Positions 10,111 to 20,717 of a DNA stretch of 64,000 nucleotides are shown here, in pieces. The position numbers and the translations under genes were made by a program. Position 1 is the first letter of the stretch. Every line of letters starts with the position of its first letter. Below the pieces are notes generated by a model. That model saw only the letters and a list, made by a program, of their open reading frames with translations, did no database searches and had not been told where the DNA came from. Source of the stretch: Flavobacteriales bacterium (GTDB lineage Bacteria > Bacteroidota > Bacteroidia > Flavobacteriales_D > Crocinitomicaceae); the NCBI GenBank assembly GCA_947497485.1, contig CANMHB010000002.1:124001-188000 (forward strand), given 5' to 3'.

Positions 10111-12954
10111 TCAATTCTCCACTCTGGCGTAGCTTTCAACACTAGGGCAAGAGCAAATCAAATTCCGGTCACCAAAGGCGTTGTCAACACGTCGAACAGG
10201 AACCCAATACTTAAAATTCTTTAGATAAGAGACTGGATAAGCGGCTTCTTGGGGAGAATATGGATAGTTCCAATTCTTATTTATAATGCAATCGGCAGTA
10301 TGAGGAGCGTTTTTTAATAAATTATTGACTTTGTCAGCATGACCATTTTCAATTTCTCGTATTTCATTTCGAATGCTTATCATTGCCTCAACAAATCGAT
10401 CAAGTTCTTCTTTATCTTCAGATTCGGTTGGCTCAATCATCAATGTTCCTGCTACTGGAAAAGAAACTGTTGGTGCATGGAATCCATAGTCAATCAATCG
10501 TTTTGCTATATCAGCCACCTCAACATCTGCTGTTCTTTTAAAATCACGGCAATCTAAAATCATTTCATGAGCAACGGTTCCATTTTTACCACTATACAAA
10601 ATATCATAATGACCTTTTAGCGACGCAGCAATGTAATTGGCATTCAAAATTGCATTTTGGGTAGACTCTCTCAAACCTTTCGCACCAAGCATTTTGATAT
10701 ATCCATAAGAAATTAATAGAATCAATGCACTACCATATGGCGCTGCAGATATTGCATGAATCGCGTTTTCATTGCCCATTTTAACAACAGCACTTCCCGG
10801 TAAAAAGGGCGCTAGATGAGCCGCGACACCAATTGGTCCCATTCCCGGACCGCCGCCACCATGTGGAATTGCGAAAGTTTTATGTAAATTTAAGTGACAT
10901 ACATCTGCGCCAATGTTTCCTGGATTTGTTAAGCCAACTTGCGCATTCATATTCGCACCGTCCATGTAAACTTGACCGCCATTCTCGTGTATGATCGAGG
11001 TAATCTCTTGAATACCTTCTTCATAAACACCATGCGTTGAAGGATAGGTCACCATCAATCCACCAAGCGAATCTTTTAATTCAGTCGCAACTTTTCTCAA
11101 TTCTGCAATATCAATGTTTCCATTCTCATCACAACCTGTTACAACCACTTCGAAACCAGCCATAACTGCTGAAGCTGGATTAGTTCCGTGTGCAGAGGAA
11201 GGTATAATCATTTTATTTCGATGAAAATCACCGCGAGATTCATGGTATGCTTTAATTACCATTAAGCCAGCATATTCTCCCTGAGCACCTGAATTTGGCT
11301 GAAGAGACATCGCTGCAAAACCTGTGCATTCGCAAAGATCTTTTTCTAGCTGCTCAAACATTTCGTAATAACCAATTGCCTGTTCTTTTGGAGCAAATGG
11401 GTGCATATTTGCAAATTGCGGATTTGTTATTGGCATCAACTCGCTTGCAGCATTCAATTTCATGGTGCATGAACCTAGCGGAATCATACTATGCACTAAC
11501 GATAAATCTTTGTTTTCAAGGCTTTTCAAATAACGCATCATTTTTGATTCTGAATGATATTTATTGAAAACAGGATGAGTCAATATTGGGTCAACTCTAA
11601 GATAGTCGGCGGACAAAGAAGCATTATCTAAATTTTCTAGAGCCTGAACATCAAAAACAGAAAGAATTGCATTTAAATCTTCAATTGAATGAGGTTCACC
11701 AAAACTAATTGTCAATTCACGGTCATTGAGGTAGTTAAAATTCAGACCTAATTTTTCAGCTTTTTGTCGAATATTGGCTGAATCAACACCTTTTATCCAA
11801 ATTGTATCAAAATAATTTTCAGAGCCGATTTCTATGCCTTTTGATTTCAAGGCATTTGCCGTTGTTGAAGCTAATTCATGCACCCGCTCTGCTATCTCGC
11901 GAATTCCTAATGGACCGTGATAAACTGCATACATACTGGCCATTACAGCTAAAAGCGCTTGGGCTGTACAAATATTTGAAGTTGCTTTATCGCGTTTGAT
12001 GTGTTGCTCTCTCGTTTGTAAAGCCATTCTTAGCGCTAGGTTGTCATCAGCATCTTTCGAAACACCGATGATCCTGCCTGGCATATTTCGTTTATAGTCT
12101 TCCTTCGCGGCAAAAAAAGCAGCATGAGGACCACCAAATCCCATCGGAACACCAAATCGCTGAGAAGAACCCAAAACGACATCCGCACCCAGAGAACCAG
12201 GTGATTTTAATAATACTAATGAAAGAATATCCGCTGCAACGGCAACTTGAATATTCGATTCTTTCATTTTTGAAATGAATGAACCTATGTTTTTTACTAC
12301 ACCTTTCGAATCAGGGTATTGAATGATCGCACCAAAAAATTGATTATCAGGATTGAAGTCACTTTCATTTCCAACAACTAAATCGATGCCAAGGTTTTTT
12401 GCTCTCCCTTGAACAACATCGATGGTTTGTGCAAAACACGATTCTGAAATAAAAAATTTATTCTTCCCTTCCTTGATGTCATTTCTGGAGCGCGAATTAT
12501 AAAACATAATCATTGCCTCTGCAGCTGCCGTAGCCTCGTCGAGTAACGATGCATTTGCTAATTCCATACCTGTCAGCTCAAGAATCATCGTTTGAAAATT
12601 CAATAAAGCCTCGAGTCTTCCTTGAGAAATTTCTGCCTGATAAGGGGTGTAAGCGGTATACCACCCTGGATTTTCTAGAACATTCCGCAAGATAACAGAA
12701 GGGACAATCGTTTCATTGTATCCCATCCCAATGAATGACTTAAAAACCTTATTTTTCAAGCCTAATTCAGTAATGTGTTTAAGATAATCTTGTTCAGAAA
12801 GCGCATCCAAAACTTTCAATTCTCCATTCAAGCGAATATGAGCTGGAATCGTTTTTTCAACTAATTCTGAAATGGAAGAAATACCGATTTTTTGAAGCAT
12901 CTCAGACTGCTCCGAAGAATTCGAGCCAATATGGCGATTAGCAAAAGCGTTCAT
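10111..12954 (-). CDS. gcvP: Glycine dehydrogenase (aminomethyl-transferring), P-protein
   Basis: 947 aa; FANRHIGSN, GYNETIVPSVILRNVLENPGWYTAYTPYQAEISQGRLEAL, HLNLHKTFAIPHGGGGPGMGPIGV. Confidence 0.98.
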   Translation of the reverse strand: MNAFANRHIGSNSSEQSEMLQKIGISSISELVEKTIPAHIRLNGELKVLDALSEQDYLKHITELGLKNKVFKSFIGMGYNETIVPSVILRNVLENPGWYTAYTPYQAEISQGRLEALLNFQTMILELTGMELANASLLDEATAAAEAMIMFYNSRSRNDIKEGKNKFFISESCFAQTIDVVQGRAKNLGIDLVVGNESDFNPDNQFFGAIIQYPDSKGVVKNIGSFISKMKESNIQVAVAADILSLVLLKSPGSLGADVVLGSSQRFGVPMGFGGPHAAFFAAKEDYKRNMPGRIIGVSKDADDNLALRMALQTREQHIKRDKATSNICTAQALLAVMASMYAVYHGPLGIREIAERVHELASTTANALKSKGIEIGSENYFDTIWIKGVDSANIRQKAEKLGLNFNYLNDRELTISFGEPHSIEDLNAILSVFDVQALENLDNASLSADYLRVDPILTHPVFNKYHSESKMMRYLKSLENKDLSLVHSMIPLGSCTMKLNAASELMPITNPQFANMHPFAPKEQAIGYYEMFEQLEKDLCECTGFAAMSLQPNSGAQGEYAGLMVIKAYHESRGDFHRNKMIIPSSAHGTNPASAVMAGFEVVVTGCDENGNIDIAELRKVATELKDSLGGLMVTYPSTHGVYEEGIQEITSIIHENGGQVYMDGANMNAQVGLTNPGNIGADVCHLNLHKTFAIPHGGGGPGMGPIGVAAHLAPFLPGSAVVKMGNENAIHAISAAPYGSALILLISYGYIKMLGAKGLRESTQNAILNANYIAASLKGHYDILYSGKNGTVAHEMILDCRDFKRTADVEVADIAKRLIDYGFHAPTVSFPVAGTLMIEPTESEDKEELDRFVEAMISIRNEIREIENGHADKVNNLLKNAPHTADCIINKNWNYPYSPQEAAYPVSYLKNFKYWVPVRRVDNAFGDRNLICSCPSVESYARVEN

Positions 12955-13089
12955 GAATTGATTTTAGGTCACAAATATACGTGTTCAAAAGAGAAATATA
13001 AACACATCAAATGAATATTAGTTCGAATTAATTCCTTTTATAAAACCAAATCTTTCCTTATCCGTATCTTTGCATAAATATTACGATTG

Positions 13090-14442
13090 ATGCGTTTTGA
13101 GCTAACAAAAGAGTTTTTGGAAATTCTGCAACATAAAATTGCAGAGCAAGACGCATTTTGGATCCAAGAAAACGTATTGGAACTGCATTATGCAGATATC
13201 GCTGAAATACTTGATAAATTATCCAATGATGAGGCAAAATTTATCTATTTCTTAGTCGATGAAGATACCCAGGCTGATATTTTAATGGAGTTAGAGGAAG
13301 AAGTTCGTGACCGATTCTTAGCCTCTCTTTCTACAAAAGAATTTGCCGACCAGTTGGAAAATCTCGATTCAGATGATGCTGCAGATATTTTAGGTGATTT
13401 ACCAGATGAGAAAATCCAGGAAGTAATTTCTCAAATGGAGGATGATGGCGCAGCGGAAGATATTGTTGACCTCCTGAATTATGATGAAGATACAGCCGGT
13501 GGATTAATGCAAAAAGAGTTTTTCCAAGCACAAATGGATTGGCCTGTAAACCGCGCATTAATTGAACTTCGTAAGCAAGCAGAAGATGTTGAAAAGGTAT
13601 ACAACATTTTCGTTGTAAATGACTCCAATCAACTTGTGGGAGTTCTTTCACTTAAAAGAGTTTTGTTTGCGAATACGAAAACGAAAATTCAAGATTTATA
13701 TCAATCCAAAAATATTATATCCGTAAAAACTAGTGACTCAGCTGAAGAAGTAGCCAAAGTAATGGAAAAGTATGACCTAGTTTCTGTTCCAGTTGTTGAT
13801 TATCAAAATAAATTAGTTGGCCGAATTACGTTGGATGATGTTGTTGATTACATCAAAGAAGAAGCTGACAAAGATTTCCAGTTAGCTACAGGTATTTCAG
13901 AGCCGTTGGATTCAAGCGCAAGCATTTGGAAAATATCTGCAGCAAGATTACCATGGCTAATTGTTGGAATGTTAGGTGGGATTCTGGGTGCAAAAGTAAT
14001 TTCAAGTTTTGAAGGTAATATCACTCAAATTCCTGCATTAGCGTTCTTCATCCCTTTAATTACCGCTACGGGTGGAAATGTTGGGGTGCAATCTTCAGCG
14101 ATTGTGGTTCAATCTCTTGCACGGGGAGACAAACATTTTGGGAAAATCTTTCCAAAACTTTTAAAAGAAACAGCCGTTGGTCTTGTGAATGGTTTACTCT
14201 TAGCGACAATCATATTTGGAATTGCATATGTGTTTGAAAGCGCTGAATTTGGATTAGTAGTAAGTATTTCATTATTCACTGTCATTATCTTCGCTGCAAC
14301 ACTTGGGACATTGATTCCTTTATTACTGAACAAATACAACATTGACCCTGCATTAGCAACCGGACCTTTTATAACAACATTAAACGACGTTACCGGTCTG
14401 TTTATTTATTTCACAATAGGGATGTTGCTTTTAGGTCATTAA
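13090..14442 (+). CDS. mgtE: Magnesium transporter MgtE
   Basis: 451 aa; MgtE N-domain, paired CBS domains, TATGGNVGVQSSAIVVQSLARGD signature. Confidence 0.96.
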   Translation: MRFELTKEFLEILQHKIAEQDAFWIQENVLELHYADIAEILDKLSNDEAKFIYFLVDEDTQADILMELEEEVRDRFLASLSTKEFADQLENLDSDDAADILGDLPDEKIQEVISQMEDDGAAEDIVDLLNYDEDTAGGLMQKEFFQAQMDWPVNRALIELRKQAEDVEKVYNIFVVNDSNQLVGVLSLKRVLFANTKTKIQDLYQSKNIISVKTSDSAEEVAKVMEKYDLVSVPVVDYQNKLVGRITLDDVVDYIKEEADKDFQLATGISEPLDSSASIWKISAARLPWLIVGMLGGILGAKVISSFEGNITQIPALAFFIPLITATGGNVGVQSSAIVVQSLARGDKHFGKIFPKLLKETAVGLVNGLLLATIIFGIAYVFESAEFGLVVSISLFTVIIFAATLGTLIPLLLNKYNIDPALATGPFITTLNDVTGLFIYFTIGMLLLGH

Positions 14443-14484
14443 TTTAAGTTTAATAAAATCATTACATTTGCAATCCAAGAAAAC

Positions 14485-14572
14485 GGAGAGGTGTCCGAGT
14501 GGTTGAAGGAGCACGCCTGGAAAGTGTGTATAGGTCAAAAGCTTATCGAGGGTTCGAATCCCTCTCTCTCCG
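14485..14572 (+). tRNA. tRNA-Ser(GGA), class II with long variable arm, CCA not encoded
   Basis: GGAGAGG acceptor pairs with TCTCTCC (one G-T); anticodon stem CACGC/GTGTG with loop CTGGAAA; T arm GAGGG-TTCGAAT-CCCTC. Confidence 0.95.
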
Positions 14573-14770
14573 CAAAAATTGTTCAATATCTAAATATTTA
14601 AGGGATGAGAACACTCGGGTTCGTGCCGAAGCGAAGCGAAGACCAGCGAAGCTAATCCCTCTCTCTCCGCAAAAATTATTCAATATCCAAATATTTAAGG
14701 GATGAGAACACTCGGGTTCGTGCCGAAGCGAAGCGTAGACTAGCGAAGCTAATCCCTCTCTCTCCGCAAA
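14557..14770 (+). repeat. 97-bp tandem repeat containing copies of the tRNA-Ser 3' end (two full units plus a third copy of the tRNA 3' end)
   Basis: AATCCCTCTCTCTCCGCAAAA starts at 14557, 14654 and 14751 (period 97); GGGATGAGAACACTCGGGTTCGTGCCGAAGCGAAGCG between copies. Confidence 0.93.
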
Positions 14771-14921
14771 AGCAATCAAAAGCTAGCCCAAAGGCTGATT
14801 TTTTTTACCTTAATTTCAAATAGTAACACCGCCGCAAGAAATATTCATCGAAAAGCCACAAATATTCATTCGGATGATTTACCTCAAAAACGCTGTTTAT
14901 ATTTAATCTAGAAATAAGGAG

Positions 14922-15046
14922 AAAACAGGTCGCTTCTTATGTAAAAGTCGACGTTCTGCTTGGAGAGGCAGTTTTTAGTTTGATAAGAGTTTTATAGTTT
15001 TTTAGTCGACATTTCTAAAGAATTTACATAAGAAGTCCCTGTTTTA
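14922..15046. repeat. About 125-bp MITE-like element or structured RNA bounded by imperfect inverted repeats
   Basis: AAAACAGG..CTTCTTATGTAAA (14922-14945) is the reverse complement of TTTACATAAGAAG..CCTGTTTT (15023-15045); internal GTCGAC at 14947-14952 and 15005-15010. Confidence 0.65.
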
Positions 15047-15082
15047 CTTGCACCACTCAAACTTCTTAATCTACTACCTTAA

Positions 15083-15114
15083 TAAAGGATCCTTGCAGGT
15101 CCTTTATTTTTTTT
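15083..15114 (+). terminator. Rho-independent terminator reading on the + strand
   Basis: AAAGGATC-CTTGCA-GGTCCTTT hairpin followed by ATTTTTTTT. Confidence 0.7.
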
Positions 15115-15850
15115 CTATCTTATATAAAACTGGTCGACTTGGGGATGCATCATTTTCAAAAGGTGCAATCTGAAGTTCAAGAATATACTCCCCGTCTTCA
15201 ATGCAATCTTCAACATAGATTAACTCTGTAATCGTTTTAGATAAATTTGGTTGATTTGGGACATTCCAAAAAGCATGATGAAAGGCTAAAGCTCCACCAT
15301 CCGATTCGCGATCAACTGATGGTAAGTCAATCAAAAGATGTTGAACACTCAATTGTTGAATTACATCCATTACAGATAAGTCGAGATACGCAGGATTTGA
15401 ATCCGAATAGTTTTTAGACTTTTTGTCTTCTTGATTACCTAAAGTTCTGATTACTAAAGCTTCTGAAAAGTCCGTTTTGGTTAAACTACTAAAGTGGTGG
15501 GAAAAAATGACGTGGTCACCATTTTCAAGAACATCTGGAAGAATGGAAATTAGAGTTGCCTTAAAAAAATACTTCGTTAACGTCTTGTTAACTGAAAAAA
15601 CTTCTGGTGTAATATGACCACAACATTCTGTATGAGTTCCATGGCCATGAGGATTAAAATACACATCGCGAAAATTCACAGATCCTCCTTCTTGAACGCT
15701 TCCTAAAAATCCGTTTGCTCGAACAGGTTCGAATCTTGGCGGATCTACGTACCAAGCTCTTGGATTATCGTTTCCAGCTCGAAGTCCTATGGAAATATCC
15801 AGCGGCTTATTTGTTTCGATATAATGGTGCTCGTCTATGAATAACCTCAT
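15104..15850 (-). CDS. Cyclase family protein (kynurenine formamidase-like)
   Basis: 248 aa; NPHGHGTHTECCGHI metal-binding motif. Confidence 0.8.
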   Translation of the reverse strand: MRLFIDEHHYIETNKPLDISIGLRAGNDNPRAWYVDPPRFEPVRANGFLGSVQEGGSVNFRDVYFNPHGHGTHTECCGHITPEVFSVNKTLTKYFFKATLISILPDVLENGDHVIFSHHFSSLTKTDFSEALVIRTLGNQEDKKSKNYSDSNPAYLDLSVMDVIQQLSVQHLLIDLPSVDRESDGGALAFHHAFWNVPNQPNLSKTITELIYVEDCIEDGEYILELQIAPFENDASPSRPVLYKIEKK

Positions 15851-15947
15851 AAATCAAAAGTAACAAAGATTTCCTATTCATAGTTTCTTGTTGAAATTCT
15901 TTATGGCCAAAATGATTTATCGCTTTGTTAGCTAGTATATTTGCATT

Positions 15948-17498
15948 ATGGAACAAAATCAAGACAAACTAAAAGACATTATTTCACACTCAAAAGAGTA
16001 CGGATTTATTTTTCCATCTTCCGAAATTTACGACGGTCTAGCTGCTACTTATGACTATGGCCAATTGGGTTCAGAGTTGAAAAACAACATAAAAACCTAT
16101 TGGTGGAAAGCAATGGTTCAAATGCACGAAAACATCGTAGGTATTGATGCAGCGATTTTTATGCACCCAACCACTTGGAAAGCTTCCGGTCACGTAGATG
16201 CCTTCAATGATCCGTTAATCGATAATAAAGATTCCAAAAAACGATACCGAGCTGATGTCCTAATCGAAGAGCATATCGAAAAGATCAGGCAAAAAATCCA
16301 GAAGGAAGTTGATAAAGGCAGGAATCGTTTCGGAGCAGAATTCGATGAAAATCAATTTAAAGCCACAAATCCAAATGTTCTCAGAAATGCCGAGAAAATA
16401 GCGAGTATTGAAGAGCGAATGAAGAGTGCATTGGATAATAATGATTTAGAAGCTGTGCGAAATCTAATTTTAGATTTAGAAATTGTTTGTCCTATCTCTG
16501 GTTCCAAAAATTGGACTGAAGTTCGGCAATTCAACCTTATGTTCTCGACCGAGTTGGGTTCTGTAGCCGGAGATGCTGCAACAATCTATTTAAGACCAGA
16601 AACAGCACAAGGAATTTTTGTGAACTTCTTGAATGTTCAGAAATCTGGGAGAATGAAAATACCATTTGGAATCGCTCAAATCGGAAAGGCTTTTCGAAAT
16701 GAAATCGTTGCTCGTCAATTTATTTTTAGAATGCGTGAGTTTGAACAAATGGAAATGCAATTCTTTGTTCGTCCTGGAGAGGAAATGAGGTGGTATGAAT
16801 ATTGGAAAGAAGCCCGCGAAAAATGGCATAAAAATTTGGGCTTGGGGAATCACAATTATCGTTTTCATGATCACATTAAATTGGCACATTACGCTAATGC
16901 AGCTTGTGATATCGAATTTAATTTCCCAATGGGATTCAAGGAACTAGAAGGAATTCATTCTCGAACCGATTTTGACTTAAAGCAACACGAGCAATTTTCA
17001 GGTAAAAAACTGCAATTCTTTGACCCTGAAATGAATGAAAGTTACGTGCCTTACGTCGTAGAAACTTCCGTTGGTCTGGATCGATTATTTTTAGCCGTTT
17101 TGTCATCTTCCTATCAAAATGAAAAACTAGAAGATGATTCCGAACGCATTGTGTTAAAAATCCCAGCTGTTCTTGCGCCCTACAAAGCTGCCGTTCTTCC
17201 GCTGATCAAAAAAGATGGGTTACCAGAAAAAGCCAGAGAAATTCAAAAAGCGCTGCAATTCGAATACAATGTCCAATATGATGAAAAAGATGCAATTGGA
17301 AGGAGGTATCGTCGACAAGATGCGATTGGAACACCGATTTGTATAACAATTGACCATCAAACATTAGAAGATAATACCATAACCATTCGTGATCGTGACA
17401 CAATGATTCAAGAAAGAATTTCAATTGACAAACTCGAACAAAAAATCGCTGAAAAAGCGAGCTGGAAAAAAATACTAACCGATTTAGATAAAAACTAA
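15948..17498 (+). CDS. glyS: Glycine--tRNA ligase
   Basis: 516 aa; YLRPETAQGIFVNFLNVQKSGRMKIPFGIAQIGKAFRNEI, YVVETSVGLDRLFLAVL. Confidence 0.97.
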   Translation: MEQNQDKLKDIISHSKEYGFIFPSSEIYDGLAATYDYGQLGSELKNNIKTYWWKAMVQMHENIVGIDAAIFMHPTTWKASGHVDAFNDPLIDNKDSKKRYRADVLIEEHIEKIRQKIQKEVDKGRNRFGAEFDENQFKATNPNVLRNAEKIASIEERMKSALDNNDLEAVRNLILDLEIVCPISGSKNWTEVRQFNLMFSTELGSVAGDAATIYLRPETAQGIFVNFLNVQKSGRMKIPFGIAQIGKAFRNEIVARQFIFRMREFEQMEMQFFVRPGEEMRWYEYWKEAREKWHKNLGLGNHNYRFHDHIKLAHYANAACDIEFNFPMGFKELEGIHSRTDFDLKQHEQFSGKKLQFFDPEMNESYVPYVVETSVGLDRLFLAVLSSSYQNEKLEDDSERIVLKIPAVLAPYKAAVLPLIKKDGLPEKAREIQKALQFEYNVQYDEKDAIGRRYRRQDAIGTPICITIDHQTLEDNTITIRDRDTMIQERISIDKLEQKIAEKASWKKILTDLDKN

Positions 17499-17502
17499 TT
17501 TA

Positions 17503-18402
17503 TTGCAACCATTCATTCGTCCATTTTTATTGCTTTTCTTCATTCTGAGTTTCTTTTTCAGTTATGGACAAATGATCAATAATCTGAATGGCGATGCTTT
17601 TACAAATAAACCTTTTTTCGACCGCGATTTTATTAAGAAAAATAGAATTAAATCGATGGAGGGACAATATTCCCGTAAAAAAGATGGTGAAGTTGTAAAA
17701 AACACGAATGATTTTTTCAAATATAATTTTGATACTACCGGAAACTTAGTATCAACTATCCAGGTTCGTTCTGATTTGGGCAAAAAGGATACTTCCTATA
17801 ATTTTTATGTCTACAACAATTCTAATCAATTATTAATTCATCGAAAAACGGAGAACGGCGGTTTGACTGCAATCCATTATTCCTATGATAGCTTAAAACG
17901 AATCAGCTCAATTGAACAAAAAAGAGACGTAATCAGCCCTGAAGGAAACGTATTGAGCAGTATTTCCATTAATAAAGAAACGATGAAATACTTTAAAAAT
18001 GATTATGGTATGAAAAAAGTGACATACAATAATTATGGTTTACCTTATATGGATGAATTTGAAAAATGGAACGAAGACGGTTATAAATTAGAGGAAACAC
18101 AAAAATTACGAATGGGTTCAACAGAATACGCCAAGCGATTCAAATACAATGAAAAGGGGTTGCTTGCATCGACCGCTATTTATTATAACAATTATGAAAG
18201 CCCTGTAGAAGAAACAACCTTTTTATATGACGGATTTGGTAATGTAATCGAAAGAAAAACTTACAAAGAGGGTGTTTTTATGGGAGAACTTCAAATTATT
18301 TATGATAACAAAACCCAACTTTTAGGCTCTACAATTGAGAAGTTAGCCGGAAGCAATACATTAATAATTCTACGAATTAAAGAAACACAGTTCTATAAAT
18401 AA
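17503..18402 (+). CDS. Secreted YD-repeat-like protein of unknown function
   Basis: 299 aa with signal peptide; YSYDSLKRISSIEQ, FKYNEKGLLASTAIYYNN, FLYDGFGNVIERKTY. Confidence 0.6.
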   Translation: MQPFIRPFLLLFFILSFFFSYGQMINNLNGDAFTNKPFFDRDFIKKNRIKSMEGQYSRKKDGEVVKNTNDFFKYNFDTTGNLVSTIQVRSDLGKKDTSYNFYVYNNSNQLLIHRKTENGGLTAIHYSYDSLKRISSIEQKRDVISPEGNVLSSISINKETMKYFKNDYGMKKVTYNNYGLPYMDEFEKWNEDGYKLEETQKLRMGSTEYAKRFKYNEKGLLASTAIYYNNYESPVEETTFLYDGFGNVIERKTYKEGVFMGELQIIYDNKTQLLGSTIEKLAGSNTLIILRIKETQFYK

Positions 18403-18433
18403 GTTTACTCCAAATTAAACAGCAAGAATAAAA

Positions 18434-19963
18434 TTACTTGGCGTAATTAACTGATCTTTTCTCGCGAATAACAGTAACCTTCACTTGTCCTGGATAAGTC
18501 ATTTCCGTTTGAATGCGCTGTGAAATTGTAAAAGAAAGTTCCTCAGAACGTTGATCTGAAACTTTTTCGGCTTCGACCAATACGCGCAGTTCACGGCCAG
18601 CCTGAATCGCATAGGCACTTTGAACGCCATCATACGACAAGGCAAGGTTTTCAAGTTCTTTGATTCGCTTTATATATGCTTCAACGATTTCACGTCGAGC
18701 ACCTGGACGGGCACCTGAAATAGCATCACAAACCTGAACAATTGGAGAAATCAAGGATGTCATTTCGATTTCATCATGGTGAGCGCCAATGGCATTTAAA
18801 ACTTCGCCTTTTTCGCCAAATTTCTCAGCGATTTTCATCCCAAGAATTGCGTGAGGTAATTCTGGCTCTTCATCTGGAACCTTACCAATATCATGAAGCA
18901 ATCCTGCGCGTTTCGCCAACTTGACATTCAATCCTAATTCTGCAGCCATAATCGCACAGAGATTTGCAACCTCGCGGGAGTGTTGGAGCAAGTTTTGACC
19001 ATAGGAAGAACGATATTTCATGCGTCCAACCATTCGCATTAATTCTGGGTGTAAACCATGAATTCCCAAATCGATGCAGGTTCTACGTCCCGTTTCCGCA
19101 ATTTCCTCGTCCAATTGCTTTTTAGTTTTAGAGACAACTTCTTCAATTCTAGCAGGGTGAATACGGCCATCAGAAACTAATTGATGTAAGGATAAACGGG
19201 CAATTTCTCTTCTGATAGGATCAAAACAAGAAAGAATAATCGCTTCGGGTGTATCATCCACGATAATTTCAACACCTGTTGCTGCTTCAAGAGCTCGAAT
19301 ATTTCGGCCCTCTCGACCAATAATTCGACCTTTTACCTCATCAGATTCAATATTGAAGACAGAAACAGCATTTTCAATTGCTTGCTCGGTTGCAACTCGT
19401 TGAATCGATTGGATAACTATTTTTCGAGCCTCTTTGTTCGCATTTAGTTTGGCTTCCTCTGTTATTTCTTTGATTGATGCCATTGCAGCTGTTCTTGCCT
19501 CATCTTTTAAGGCTTCCATCAACATATTTTTTGCGTCCTCAACGCTCATGTTGCTGATTTTGGATAGTTCTGCAACTCGTTTTTGTTGAATTTTATCTAC
19601 ATCTTGAAGTCGCACTTCCAAGGCTTGAAATTTTGCATCGAATTCCGTTTGAATTTTCTCGATTTCCTTTTCTTTTCTACCGAGATGCTCTAATTTATCT
19701 GTGTAAGATTTTTCCTTGGAACGGACCCGATCTTCATTTGCCTGAAGTTTTCTTTCGCGATCTTTAATAAGCGTTTCGTGTTCTTCTTTTAGTTTAAGAA
19801 ACTTTTCTTTCGCCTGTAAAACCCTTTCCTTCTTAGTGTTTTCGGCCTCTATTTCGGCCTCTTTAATTAATTTTTGACTTTTCGCCTTCAACGCAGTTTG
19901 TTGCAGAACAAAAGAACCTGCTCCTCCTGCAACCAACCCTACAATAATCCATAATACAACCAT
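18434..19963 (-). CDS. rny: Ribonuclease Y
   Basis: 509 aa; N-terminal TM and coiled coil, KH domain [33 protein letters not shown] domain [10 protein letters not shown]. Confidence 0.97.
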   Translation of the reverse strand: MVVLWIIVGLVAGGAGSFVLQQTALKAKSQKLIKEAEIEAENTKKERVLQAKEKFLKLKEEHETLIKDRERKLQANEDRVRSKEKSYTDKLEHLGRKEKEIEKIQTEFDAKFQALEVRLQDVDKIQQKRVAELSKISNMSVEDAKNMLMEALKDEARTAAMASIKEITEEAKLNANKEARKIVIQSIQRVATEQAIENAVSVFNIESDEVKGRIIGREGRNIRALEAATGVEIIVDDTPEAIILSCFDPIRREIARLSLHQLVSDGRIHPARIEEVVSKTKKQLDEEIAETGRRTCIDLGIHGLHPELMRMVGRMKYRSSYGQNLLQHSREVANLCAIMAAELGLNVKLAKRAGLLHDIGKVPDEEPELPHAILGMKIAEKFGEKGEVLNAIGAHHDEIEMTSLISPIVQVCDAISGARPGARREIVEAYIKRIKELENLALSYDGVQSAYAIQAGRELRVLVEAEKVSDQRSEELSFTISQRIQTEMTYPGQVKVTVIREKRSVNYAK

Positions 19964-20011
19964 AACCCATCTAATTAAATAAGTAACTCGTTGTTATGAA
20001 ATCGAAAAAGA

Positions 20012-20308
20012 TTATTTCAAATCATCGATTTGCTTGGATAAATTCTCCAACGCAAGTTCGACATCACCATAGTCTGCAGGGGTATTTACAACTTCTGTTT
20101 TAGCAGCAGATTGACCTTTTGAAACTATTTGTAATGCTGTCATAGCTAGTAAATCCTGTGGGTCTTTCACGCCATAATTTTGGCGTAAAAGCTCAATTCC
20201 TTTGTTTATGTCTTCAGCGGCTTTTAAAACCTTCTCCTTTTCATTTTCTGAAACGGTCAAAGGATATGTTCTTCCACCAACTAAAACCTTTATAGAAATT
20301 TTTCCCAT
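20012..20308 (-). CDS. zapA: Cell division protein ZapA
   Basis: 98 aa; ISIKVLVGGRTYPLTVSENEKEKVLKAAEDINKGI, downstream of a coiled-coil protein and upstream of rny. Confidence 0.9.
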   Translation of the reverse strand: MGKISIKVLVGGRTYPLTVSENEKEKVLKAAEDINKGIELLRQNYGVKDPQDLLAMTALQIVSKGQSAAKTEVVNTPADYGDVELALENLSKQIDDLK

Positions 20309-20310
20309 TA

Positions 20311-20622
20311 CTATTTTTTCAGCTGTTCTATACAGTATTCTATTTCTTTAACGAGTTCATCGATTTCCTCTTCGCGTTTTCCAACGATTGGAACAGGAAC
20401 CTCAACAACTTTATTTTCGGCCAATTGCAATGCTGATTTTAACGTTTCGATTTCTGTATTCAACATAAATTCACGTTCATTTGACGTAAAAAGTTCGGCT
20501 TTCATTTTATCGATTTCTCCCAACAAAGCATTGTTTCTTGACTTTTCATTTTTTAAATCATGATGAAGTGCCTGCACTTTATTCAAAATCTGCTCTATAC
20601 TTTTTTCAATCTGTTCAGTCAT
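20311..20622 (-). CDS. Coiled-coil protein, co-transcribed with zapA
   Basis: 103 aa heptad-rich ORF directly upstream of zapA. Confidence 0.7.
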   Translation of the reverse strand: MTEQIEKSIEQILNKVQALHHDLKNEKSRNNALLGEIDKMKAELFTSNEREFMLNTEIETLKSALQLAENKVVEVPVPIVGKREEEIDELVKEIEYCIEQLKK

Positions 20623-20717
20623 TGCTTTTGACTTTCTACAAAGTTAACATTGAATTAGTATTAGACAATATTTTTTGGAATGTATTTTGTGTTTTTTTTG
20701 AAAGCTTAACTTTGTGC

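Noticed and set aside
11295-11567. + strand ORFs inside gcvP (10339-10557, 11295-11567, 11802-11999)
   Set aside because: Antisense to a highly conserved gene, with no independent protein signature
14557-14770. CRISPR-like array
   Set aside because: Only three copies of a short word in a 97-bp unit whose spacers are near-identical, and no cas genes; it is a tRNA-derived tandem repeat
14543-14779. 78-aa minus ORF ending RRERDSNPR, and the 68-aa + ORF 14499-14705
   Set aside because: They are translations of the tRNA-Ser gene and its tandem repeats; RERDSNPR is a typical spurious antisense tRNA-Ser product
20538-20717. N-terminal extension of the M23 peptidase ORF
   Set aside because: Overlaps the divergent coiled-coil gene and lies upstream of a clear promoter; the signal peptide begins at ATG 20718
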